Shown here in pieces: positions 1 through 6,494 of a DNA stretch of 64,000 bases. Every line of letters begins with the position of its first letter. Positions within the stretch are counted from its first letter, which is position 1. A model generated the notes under the pieces. That model made no database searches. It was given only the letters and a program-made list of their open reading frames with translations, and was not told the DNA's origin. The stretch comes from an uncultured Coriobacteriaceae bacterium (GTDB taxonomy: Bacteria > Actinomycetota > Coriobacteriia > Coriobacteriales > Atopobiaceae). The DNA is taken from assembly GCA_902778135.1 (NCBI GenBank), contig CACYWP010000002.1, positions 1 to 64,000 on the forward strand, written 5' to 3'. Position numbers and translations under genes: made by a program.

Positions 1-130
1 GCGAACTTGTTCAGCACCTTCTTCTCGGGCCATCCGGCGGCGAGCTTCTCGGCACGGTAGGCCAGCATGTCGGGCATGCGGACGTAGAGGGTGCGGAGCT
101 GCCCCCTTCGGGCTCGGGTGAGGGTCGGCT
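1..130 (-). pseudogene. IS21-family istB ATPase fragment (runs off window edge)
   Basis: Read on the minus strand, this edge encodes a stretch containing TLYVRMPDML followed by AGWPEKKVLNKF. This resembles the segment after the Walker A region in IstB, the AAA+ helper of IS21-family transposases (consensus about YVRLPDLL, then K.VL.K). The upstream in-frame sequence on that strand does not continue as recognisable IstB and no P-loop is visible, so the 5' part of the gene appears lost or rearranged. The 3' part lies outside the window. Whether the rest is intact cannot be seen. The family call rests on one short motif. Confidence 0.45.
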
Positions 131-483
131 CTTCCTTCCCTCGGACGGGGCAACAAGGCAAGCGCGATCCCCGAGGCGCGCCCTTTTGCGGGCGTGGCGC
201 GGCGCGCGCAGGGGATGGCGCGTCAGGCGACGAGAGGCGGTGCTAGGGGTGCCTGCTGCCTCTCAAGGAGCCTGTGTCATGATGCCCCGGTCCGAGGGCC
301 AGAAGTTGCCCTCATGGCTCGTGCCGTCCGCGCTTTCGACGGCATGGCGAGGATAGGGGATCCCTTTACATCCCCAGCGCAGCCGGGATGTCGGAAGGGC
401 GAGAGCCCCGGCCCGCTTGCGGGCCGCGAATCGCGCCGGATCGGCAATACAATCAGAGATGTCACATCGGGGGAAGGGGAAGC
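131..483. other. Intergenic, no recognisable gene
   Basis: GC-rich sequence between the istB fragment and a small interrupted gene. Overlapping ORFs exist on both strands, but none has a convincing ribosome-binding site or a recognisable product. A purine-rich GGGGGAAGGGG lies at its right end and serves as the likely ribosome-binding site of the interrupted gene starting at 484. Confidence 0.5.
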
Positions 484-572
484 ATGGGCAAGTGGATCCA
501 CCAGAGTCATGTCGGCGAGACGGTCGGATGGTTCATTCGCCACGCGATGCCGGACGCGGAGCCGGGGTGGGA
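484..572 (+). pseudogene. 5' part of small gene split by the Pycsar-carrying element
   Basis: An ATG at 484 follows a strong purine-rich Shine-Dalgarno sequence (GGGGGAAGGGG) and opens a frame starting MGKWIHQSHVGETVG. The frame runs for 29 codons plus two bases to the GTGGGA at 567-572, where the inverted-repeat element begins. If the element and one copy of GTGGGA are removed, codon 30 becomes GAG and the frame continues at 3689 without a stop to TGA at 3956-3958, giving a 119-aa protein. I do not recognise the family. The product is Trp-rich in its first half and acidic at its C-terminus. The precise frame restoration argues that this was an intact gene before insertion. Confidence 0.7.
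567..572 (+). repeat. Target-site duplication, left copy (GTGGGA)
   Basis: The six bases GTGGGA abut the left terminal inverted repeat. The same six bases, in the same orientation, abut the right repeat at 3682-3687. This is the expected footprint of a transposition event with a 6-bp staggered cut. Confidence 0.75.
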
Positions 573-612
573 TGCGTACAGCAGGATCTGGCGACCACCA
601 TTCCATAGATTG
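573..612 (+). repeat. Left terminal inverted repeat (40 bp)
   Basis: Begins TGCGTACAGCAG and ends with GCGACCACCATTCCATAGATTG in two blocks. It matches the reverse complement of 3642-3681 at 37 of 40 positions, the three differences being clustered in the middle. Bases 636-651, just inside, repeat 14 of 16 bases of 592-607 (CGACC..CATTCCATA-type core). Confidence 0.85.
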
Positions 613-726
613 AGGGCCACGATTCCGCGTAATGCCGACCGCTATTCCATACGCCACCGACCGCATGGCAAGCCCCTGCCACCCGTGTCGAAATGGCCAA
701 TACCTGGCATCGAGGCTTGCCAAGGC

Positions 727-1353
727 CTAACTGTACATTGAGTAGCGCGCGATAAGGCTCAGGAGAGCCAGAACGATTGCCGTGAATGAGAGGATCAGCC
801 CAACCCGATAGAGCTCCATCTTCCTTAGGCAGGTACGGGCGTTGATATGGGCATCGTCAGCGATTCCGTTCAGGAACCAACCGTCCCCCATCCCATACAG
901 CCGTCTCTTGAACTCGTCTCTCGTGATGCCGCTTATGTCACCATAGTAGAGCGGGAACTTCCGAGCCTCCTTGTTACGCGTTCTCTTGTTCCTAGCCCAC
1001 CTACAACCACTACTGCTCTTGAGATTCGGGTATACCGCGGTGGTGAAGAAACCCAGCGCCAGCAACATGGCAACGATGCTCCCCCAGAAGCCGAAAGTGT
1101 GCAGCGTTGCGGCCCAAGCCAAGGGCACCGCAGAAGGGTCAGGTGACGGCGCTCTCTCGGCAAGGAACGTGATCACTCCAAACGCCCCGAAGGACACGCC
1201 TGTCGAAGTGGCAACCTTGCTGTCCGCGTTCTCTATCCATCTGTTCACCTGTTCATAAACGTACTTGGCGCGCTCGATGCGCTTGTCGAGCTCCTGCTGG
1301 GAAAGGCGCCTCTTCTTTGAGGGTGACTCGGGGCTATTCTCCACGGGCAACAC
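727..1353 (-). CDS. PycTM-like Pycsar effector, three-TM membrane protein
   Basis: About 208 aa from a GTG at 1353, preceded by AGAGGGAG; this start overlaps the end of the upstream gene. An N-terminal helical part (RRLSQQELDKRIERAKYVY) leads to the motif WIENADSKVATSTG around residues 39-52 and then a first membrane segment (about 48-64). Two more hydrophobic segments lie near 85-107 and 184-204. The W(x)2NAD(x)K entry into the first helix is typical of the PycTM family (DUF5706), membrane effectors activated by cyclic pyrimidine nucleotides in Pycsar defence. The gene is last in the operon behind a nucleotidyl cyclase, which supports the assignment. The expected outcome is membrane disruption upon phage-triggered cCMP/cUMP signalling; the actual nucleotide cannot be told from sequence. 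Confidence 0.8.
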   Translation of the reverse strand: MLPVENSPESPSKKRRLSQQELDKRIERAKYVYEQVNRWIENADSKVATSTGVSFGAFGVITFLAERAPSPDPSAVPLAWAATLHTFGFWGSIVAMLLALGFFTTAVYPNLKSSSGCRWARNKRTRNKEARKFPLYYGDISGITRDEFKRRLYGMGDGWFLNGIADDAHINARTCLRKMELYRVGLILSFTAIVLALLSLIARYSMYS

Positions 1354-1927
1354 ACTCCCTCTTTGTCTCGTATCGGTTCGGGTCCCTTTGGTACTCTCGC
1401 AGGCCCTTGCAGCCGTGAGAGTATGCCTTGACCTCAAGCTTGTCTGACTCGCCCCTCATCACGCGCTCATACCCTACGAGCATGTACTGTGCCGTGCGCA
1501 CACTCTCGAGGACCGCATTCTGCATCCGCCCGAAGGACTCGGTCATCCCAACGCAGAGCAGGTACCCCTTGGGGCTCCGCACGGCACCATCGAAGAAGTG
1601 CACGTCCTCGGCGCGCAGCTTGCCGAGATCAACCCATGCTGCACCATACACCCTGCAGCCATGGTCACGATAATCGAGGGGCACCTCGATGTGGAGCTCC
1701 TTGGAGTACTCGCCTAAGAAGTCATCCTCAGTCGCTATCAGTTTGTCAATCAGCGTTGCGTCTACCGCGACAACTCGTATAGTTGCGATCTTCCTTGTCG
1801 AAAGCGGCATCTTCACGCTGGAGAACGGGTAAAGGCGATGCAACTCCCGGAAGTCCCGGATGACCGACCGGCAGTAGTCCTGCCAGAAGACTCTGGTGAG
1901 CTCCTCTCGCATGTCAGGGAATCTCAC
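1334..1927 (-). CDS. Unknown 197-aa protein inside the Pycsar operon
   Basis: It starts at GTG 1927-1925, overlapping the cyclase stop codon by four bases (GTGA), and its own end overlaps the effector start, so the three genes are translationally coupled. It shows no signal peptide or membrane segment. Conserved-looking cores are HGCRVYGAAWVDL near the middle and SPKGYLLCVGMTES, followed by a helical stretch RTAQYMLVGYERVM. I do not recognise the family with confidence. A ubiquitin-conjugating E2-like or RWD-like fold was considered because of the beta-rich middle and helical C-terminus, but no clear catalytic motif supports it. Its place between cyclase and effector suggests an accessory or regulatory role in the same defence system. 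Confidence 0.7.
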   Translation of the reverse strand: MRFPDMREELTRVFWQDYCRSVIRDFRELHRLYPFSSVKMPLSTRKIATIRVVAVDATLIDKLIATEDDFLGEYSKELHIEVPLDYRDHGCRVYGAAWVDLGKLRAEDVHFFDGAVRSPKGYLLCVGMTESFGRMQNAVLESVRTAQYMLVGYERVMRGESDKLEVKAYSHGCKGLREYQRDPNRYETKRECVARGE

Positions 1928-3279
1928 AGCCTGGTCCCCCAGACGCCGTTGTAGTTGTTTGAACTCGTGTTGACGTACAGGTTCCTTGTCTCGACCTTGC
2001 GCCGGTATTCATCGAAGCCGACGCGCGTCACGTAGTGTCCGCCCCGGTACGTGAACTGCCCTGCTAGATCAGAGTCTTCTGCGAGAAGGCCATCATACAC
2101 CGCCCTCGTTATCGCAATCTCGTCCTCCTTGGCATGACGGTCCTCCATCAGGTCGGCCTCCATGACCGTCTCACCGAGCAGTATCCTGTCCTTCTCCCCT
2201 CGGGCACCGATCCTGGCGGCATACATGGCGCCGAAGGCGCCGCCGACGCCTATGTGGACTCCCATCCCGCGAACCGCGTCGATCATGCGCATGGCAGCAA
2301 GCACGGCAGCCCTGAAGCATCCCTCCTCTGGATGATTGACTCCCACAGCAGTCCACGCTGGAACGTTGTGGAACAGGGCGAACTCCCTGTCGCCCTGGAA
2401 CTGCACGTGCAAGCCACCGTGCCTCGTGGCCACGGTGTAGAGGGCTTCGAGGATCCGTCTGGTGCGCTCTGACATCTCGTCGAGGTTGAGGTTGTCCTCG
2501 TCGAACTTCGAGGTGAAGTCGCGCACGTCTGCGAAGAGGGGAATGCCATTGAGCCTCTTGCCGTGAGTTCGCGTGATGTCGTCGAACGACATCTTCCTCC
2601 TCACCTCGTCAAAGCGTAGGTCCTCGAGGTTCAGGCTGTTCGCGTAGTCTCTGACCTCCCTTTCGTTCAAATCCCTGGGACCCAACGCCCTGCTCAGGTC
2701 AACGAGCTTTGCCGAGTAGTAGCCGTCCTGTCCGTACTTCTCGAGCGAGCTGTCCTCGACATAGCTGAAGCTCATCCTGAGCGACTCACCCAGCGAGCTG
2801 TAGACCTCCTCTGTCACGCTGACCGCCGATGCACCGCAGAGTGATTGGAGCTTTGCCGAGATGTTCGCCACATATCCTATGGTCGTCAGCTCCGTGTAGT
2901 CACCGGAGGTGAACGTGAAGCCATAGAACTCCCCGTAGGCCGCGCCGGCCCTTATCACGAGATCCTTCAGCGACCTGTACTTGTATATCTGCCCGTTGAG
3001 GTACCCGCACACCTGATAGGCGTATGCGATTACGTCGGCGGCGGCGTCGAATGCGGACACGAGATCATCAACGACGTAAAGGTGCAGCCTTGAGCCTGTA
3101 ATCTTCTCGACAACGAGATTGCGGTGCTTCCTCTTCCCATACCGCTCGGTTGAGGTGAACAGAGTGTCGAGTGCATGGACGGCATGCTTGACCTCGCTGG
3201 TCCTCTCCTCCTCATCCACGACAACTTCGTTCAGGTTCTTTACATCGATGTAAAAGTGGATGCCCTCAAGTCTCTCCAT
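1924..3279 (-). CDS. PycC-like nucleotidyl cyclase with tandem cyclase domains
   Basis: About 451 aa from ATG 3279, chosen because AAGGGAGCTGGG lies directly before it; a longer frame exists upstream. There are two class III cyclase domains. The N-terminal one (about 5-180) keeps IHFYID with the first metal Asp at 12, but has Ser63 (ITGSRLHLYV) where the second metal Asp is expected, so it is probably inactive. The C-terminal one (about 245-410) has LFADVRDFTSKF (Asp251) and QGDREFALF (Asp297), plus a GVGGAFGAM and LLGETVMEADLM segment, all typical of an active class III core. Pairing with a PycTM-like effector indicates a Pycsar pyrimidine cyclase making cCMP or cUMP. An adenylate or guanylate cyclase remains possible on sequence alone. 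Confidence 0.8.
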   Translation of the reverse strand: MERLEGIHFYIDVKNLNEVVVDEEERTSEVKHAVHALDTLFTSTERYGKRKHRNLVVEKITGSRLHLYVVDDLVSAFDAAADVIAYAYQVCGYLNGQIYKYRSLKDLVIRAGAAYGEFYGFTFTSGDYTELTTIGYVANISAKLQSLCGASAVSVTEEVYSSLGESLRMSFSYVEDSSLEKYGQDGYYSAKLVDLSRALGPRDLNEREVRDYANSLNLEDLRFDEVRRKMSFDDITRTHGKRLNGIPLFADVRDFTSKFDEDNLNLDEMSERTRRILEALYTVATRHGGLHVQFQGDREFALFHNVPAWTAVGVNHPEEGCFRAAVLAAMRMIDAVRGMGVHIGVGGAFGAMYAARIGARGEKDRILLGETVMEADLMEDRHAKEDEIAITRAVYDGLLAEDSDLAGQFTYRGGHYVTRVGFDEYRRKVETRNLYVNTSSNNYNGVWGTRL

Positions 3280-3641
3280 CCCAGCTCCCTTGGTGTCGGA
3301 CCTATGCCATGACGGGCCAGACCCGATTAACGTTCTCAAATTACTTGTACCACTAGGACCGGACACTTAATCAGTCGATGCATACATCTGTTCGACTCTC
3401 ATCAAGTGACAAAGAAGCATGGTATGGCCATGGTGCGGTCCAGTGCGTTGGCCCGATACGCTCCTCTACCATGGGCGTGCATCATGCTCCCGTTGTACAG
3501 CGTGTCGTTTACAACTCGCACATAATCCACACCGAGGGTACGAAGTCCATGCGAGGGAGGATGGCTTCGAGGAATAACGCCCTAACCAGACGGTCAGCAC
3601 GGCACGCAGGGATGGTCGGAAAGGCGTGGTCAGCAGGTCGG
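3280..3641. other. Non-coding right flank inside the Pycsar element
   Basis: About 360 bp between the cyclase start and the right inverted repeat. It must hold the promoter for the minus-strand operon, but I could not identify a convincing -35/-10 pair. Short plus-strand ORFs here lack ribosome-binding sites and run into the repeat, so I do not call them. Confidence 0.5.
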
Positions 3642-3681
3642 CAATCTATGGAATGGTGGTCGCTAGAGGCTGCTGTACGCA
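3642..3681 (-). repeat. Right terminal inverted repeat (40 bp)
   Basis: Reverse complement of the left repeat at 573-612 with three mismatches. The outer end reads CTGTACGCA and abuts the direct repeat GTGGGA at 3682-3687. Confidence 0.85.
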
Positions 3682-3687
3682 GTGGGA
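3682..3687 (+). repeat. Target-site duplication, right copy (GTGGGA)
   Basis: Second copy of the 6-bp direct repeat flanking the element; see the left copy at 567-572. Confidence 0.75.
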
Positions 3688-3958
3688 GGACCTGCCCTGG
3701 AGGATCGAAGAGATGGGCCGCACGGACGACCGCGGCTTCTGGTGGCTGGTGACCGTGGACATCCCCACGTCTGTCAGGGGCATGGACTGCTGGTTGTCGT
3801 TCCGTGTGGTTGAATCAGGCTCGGGGGACCGAGAGGCATACGTCGAGCGGATTCATGCCGTCAGGTCGGGTCGCGGCGAGTACGAGTACGACGTGTACGT
3901 CTGGGACGACCACGAGGACATGCGGATCACGGCCCCGGAGGACGACGAGGAGGGGTGA
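3688..3958 (+). pseudogene. 3' part of the small gene split by the Pycsar element
   Basis: This continues the frame opened at 484 when the element is removed: the joined sequence reads EPGWEDLPWRIEEMGRTDD across the junction and ends at TGA 3956-3958. The C-terminal half is acidic (VWDDHEDMRITAPEDDEEG). In the present arrangement a run-through frame from the inverted repeat could start inside the element at 3626, but it has no good ribosome-binding site. The family was not recognised, and a role as target gene of the insertion is all that can be said. Confidence 0.65.
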
Positions 3959-4022
3959 GGGCGACGAGCATGTGCGATCCCGACGCCCCCGGCTAACGAT
4001 CCGCGGACGCTGCCGCCCCTCC

Positions 4023-4130
4023 TCACGATGTGGGGATGATGGCGGTGCCCTTGTCCTGCATGACGACCAGTTGGCGGTCGTGGACGTGCAGCTCGGCTGG
4101 GTTTTCTATCGACACGATTCGATACTGCAT
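4023..4130 (-). pseudogene. Truncated cas1: N-terminal 35 codons only
   Basis: Preceded on the minus strand by a perfect GGAGGGAG ribosome-binding site, this frame reads YRIVSIENPAELHVHDRQL and then VVMQDKGTAIIPTS before a TGA. This is the characteristic N-terminal beta-strand pattern of Cas1 (x-Y-R-x-V-x-I-x-N-P-A-x-L-x-x-x-x-x-Q-L-V-V-...-I-P, normally followed by the DI motif). The gene breaks off exactly where the DI would follow; full-length Cas1 is about 290-330 aa. No cas2, cas9 or repeat array was found nearby. This is probably the last trace of a lost, possibly type II, CRISPR-Cas locus. The assignment rests on a short but distinctive stretch. Confidence 0.55.
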
Positions 4131-4260
4131 AGCTCCCTCCAAAGACATGTTGTTGTCCTGAGAGGGGAGTAGAATGGCATTGAAATGGGCGATTCGTGAG
4201 CTCTCAATCTTTTAGTGGGCGCGTTTCTCCAGTTGGCTGGATGTTGAACGAGGGGTGGGG

Positions 4261-4731
4261 ATGATGGAGAGGGTATATTGGATATATGACGAAGACAGCC
4301 TTGAGGAAATCAATCACAACTTGAAGACATATGGTGGACACGTAGTGACAATCACAGCAGTGCCAACTACAAAGGGCCAAGACTCCCTTGCTCATGCCTT
4401 CGCTGTCGTCAATCATTCTAATGGCCTTGAATTCCCTCTGGAAGAGGGGCAGGAGAAGGTGATGGAGAAGGTCTATTGGGTGTTAGACGATAACAGTCTT
4501 CGGGAGATCAATCGACAGCTGGAGAAATACGACGGACACGTAGCGACGATCACAGCAGTGCCTGCTAAAAATGCTTTAGTTTATCGGTTCGACGACGAAG
4601 ATTACCCTGATTGTTCACCTGCACATGCCTTCGTTGTCGCCGTTTACCGTCGAGACAAGCTTCCCAAGATAAGGCATACCGTCTCGTATCATGGAATTAT
4701 AGGCATATACGAAACAGACGGTGACATGTGA
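4261..4731 (+). CDS. Unknown protein built of two tandem repeats
   Basis: About 156 aa from ATG 4261 (GAGGGGTGGGG precedes it; a GTG two codons earlier is also possible). The protein is an internal duplication. Residues about 2-70 and 73-150 share the pattern VYW-x-x-D-x-x-SLxEIN-x-x-L-x-x-Y-x-GHVxTITAVP, followed by xAHAFxVV. No signal peptide or membrane segment is seen. The gene is more AT-rich than its neighbours, pointing to foreign origin. I do not recognise a family. It stands between the truncated cas1 gene and phage debris and could be mobile-element cargo. Confidence 0.6.
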   Translation: MMERVYWIYDEDSLEEINHNLKTYGGHVVTITAVPTTKGQDSLAHAFAVVNHSNGLEFPLEEGQEKVMEKVYWVLDDNSLREINRQLEKYDGHVATITAVPAKNALVYRFDDEDYPDCSPAHAFVVAVYRRDKLPKIRHTVSYHGIIGIYETDGDM

Positions 4732-4773
4732 CTTCTCGGGGAGAGCACGGAATGATTGACACGTCAAAGTTGG

Positions 4774-4920
4774 GCGAGGGTCGCAAAATGTGACCTTCGT
4801 TCAATCTGGCATAGTGATGAGTTCGCGCCTGCCGATGAGTCCTGCCATGTATGTCCATCCTTCCGCCACGCTCGGTGGTCGTGTACTGGTGAACGAGGGT
4901 CACATTTGTGACCCTCGTTC
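4774..4920. repeat. 30-nt palindrome and a degenerate second copy
   Basis: Bases 4891-4920 form a perfect inverted repeat: 14-base arms GAACGAGGGTCACA and its complement around a TT centre. A degenerate copy of the same palindrome lies at 4774-4802 in the same orientation. No gene was recognised in between. It could be a protein-binding site, a transcription-terminating hairpin without a U-tract, or the end of an eroded mobile element. Confidence 0.55.
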
Positions 4921-5263
4921 AACCCGATGACCGACTCATTCCATCCGAGATGGCGGCGAGGAGGAGCCAGAAATGGTTCCAGGCGGCACCGGGCAGCGGG
5001 AGCAAGCGTCGTTACGGCTTGCTTCGGCACGCTCCGGTGCCATCTTCTGTCCCTCTTGGGATGGGTGGACCTATCCCCGCTGCGCATCAGCGCGGGCAAA
5101 CTTGTCCGCCGCCGCGCCCATGGCGAGCCCCCCACGAGCCATGCGGCGGCGGTGCGCGCAAGGGGATGGCCTGCGTGCCGCCTTCGCGGCTCCGTCTCCA
5201 CGAAAACTGCACTTGGGGAGGGGTGTTCGCCCCTCCCGTCCGCGCTGTGTCCCTCGTCTCGCG
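4921..5263. other. No recognisable gene
   Basis: GC-rich stretch between the palindrome and phage-like remnants. Several overlapping frames are open on both strands, but none shows a recognisable domain or good start signal. Probably decayed mobile DNA. Confidence 0.4.
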
Positions 5264-5550
5264 TTACGCCCCCAACGCGCGCATCCTCCCTCCCGTCGGC
5301 ATGCGGTAGCCCACGGCCTCGCACCAGTCTGTGAGGAACCTGCGCTGTGCGGTGGTCACCTGCCTGCTGTGGATCTGGAACGCCTGACGGACGGTGCTGC
5401 CCCTCACCTCGACGGTCACGAGCGGGACCAGCGGTAGAAGGTGGGCTCAGCCACACCGAGCATGCAGATGATGTCACCGTTCGTACACCCTTCGCCCTTG
5501 TACTGGATCGCGAGGTCGACCATCTCCTGCGTGAGCTTCTCTCTAGCCAA
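5264..5550 (-). pseudogene. Phage-type HTH / small-terminase-like remnant
   Basis: A TTG at 5550 behind AAGGAGGT opens 44 codons: LAREKLTQEMVDLAIQYKG followed by CTNGDIICMLGVAEPTFYRW. This is the homeodomain-like HTH typical of small terminase subunits and transposase-like phage proteins. It stops at TGA 5416-5418. An overlapping frame starting at GTG 5417-5419 continues for 51 codons (RQAFQIHSRQVTTAQRRFL...), ending at 5264. The two frames may be a single frameshifted gene or two short phage genes. No large terminase follows. The HTH part is clear; the product name is not. Confidence 0.4.
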
Positions 5551-5685
5551 ACAGACCTCCTTCCACGCCGATGGCTGTTCAGGGTGGGATTGTCTGATCC
5601 CGTCACAAATACGAAAGTGGCGCCCGGTCAAGCCGAAAGCGCCACTTCTCTAGCTGCTTCTCTTGTTATCGGTGAGTGGTAGTAC

Positions 5686-6345
5686 CTAATATGCGTCGTA
5701 CCGCGATACCCACTCACGGCCATTAAACACATTCTCGCCAGAGGGGTCATCCTCCATCCAGCCGTTGTCCTCGCTGTAGAACCACCCATAAAGGGGGTTG
5801 TCCTCTGGACCTGGTACATAATCGTTGTCGGAATCATCGTAATAGTCGTAATCGTCGTCGGATTCATCATAATCATATTCGGATTCATCATAATCGTCAT
5901 ATTCATGGTTACTGTTGACGATACTATCCAGCCCTTCTATTGGGTCAACTATCCTAATAGATTTAGGGGAACTTATCTGTATGGTTGCCAAATCTTTATA
6001 GATGTAGGGAGATCCAGTGACAATAATCGATTTGTCTTTAAAAGCAATATCAGGTGCTTGATTGAAGGCAAATCTATCACGTCCCCAGATGACGATTTTA
6101 AGAAGCCTATTACTGGGGTATTTTTCTCCGATTTCGATAAATGTTGGAGGAGGAGTTACCTGCGCCTCAGGATAGATGCAGAATCTTTCATAATAATCGT
6201 AATCGAAATAGGTTGACTTCACATCACCGTAAATATTAACCATCTCATTGATGTGATTCTTTGCTTCAGACCAATGGATAACACCAGGCGGAAGCCCACG
6301 CCAACGATTGTCTGGAATTCCTTGTTCTGAAACATTCTCTGGCAT
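5686..6345 (-). CDS. Unknown AT-rich protein with Asp/Tyr-rich tail
   Basis: About 219 aa if started at the ATG of MPENVSEQGIP (6345); the open frame extends 19 codons further upstream. The first 140 residues are mixed alpha/beta-like with no motif I know. Residues about 140-185 are an extreme low-complexity run of Asp, Tyr, Glu and Ser (repeats of YDESxxDYD type) encoded by GAT/TAT-rich DNA. The last 35 residues are Trp-rich (LYGWFYSEDNGWMEDDP). Base composition is far more AT-rich than the surrounding genome, a sign of recent transfer. No partner gene suggests a function. The acidic tail could mimic DNA or bind metal, but that is a guess. Confidence 0.6.
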   Translation of the reverse strand: MPENVSEQGIPDNRWRGLPPGVIHWSEAKNHINEMVNIYGDVKSTYFDYDYYERFCIYPEAQVTPPPTFIEIGEKYPSNRLLKIVIWGRDRFAFNQAPDIAFKDKSIIVTGSPYIYKDLATIQISSPKSIRIVDPIEGLDSIVNSNHEYDDYDESEYDYDESDDDYDYYDDSDNDYVPGPEDNPLYGWFYSEDNGWMEDDPSGENVFNGREWVSRYDAY

Positions 6346-6494
6346 TGCAAGCAACCTCCAAAGCGTACCTTCTACGAAATAACTCGTAGACAATACTATC
6401 AATTGAAGAAAAGTCCTTTGCCCGAATTATAATCAATTGTAGGAGGTGCCATATAACACCCCCTCCAGTCGGGGCATCCAAAGCCTTTGGCTGT

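Larger units (their letters stand above)
573..3681. mobile_element. 3.1-kb transposase-less element carrying a Pycsar operon
   Basis: The element is bounded by 40-bp terminal inverted repeats (573-612 and 3642-3681, 37 of 40 bases identical) with outermost bases TG...CA. It is flanked by 6-bp direct repeats GTGGGA. It carries three overlapping minus-strand genes (cyclase, unknown, PycTM-like effector) and no transposase, so movement would have to be supplied in trans. TG/CA ends and short target duplications occur in IS21-, Tn552/Tn5053- and Mu-like elements. A second degenerate copy of part of the left repeat lies just inside it at 636-651, recalling the multiple transposase-binding sites of those families. 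Removing the element restores an open 119-codon host frame. That it is mobile today is an inference. Confidence 0.75.

Noticed and set aside
388-741. 117-codon frame across the left inverted repeat
   Set aside because: Its second half lies inside the mobile element and is an accidental continuation of the split host gene.
4141-4260. Remains of cas9 or a CRISPR repeat beside the cas1 stub
   Set aside because: No frame on the minus strand resembles the Cas9 C-terminus and no repeated 36-base units are present.
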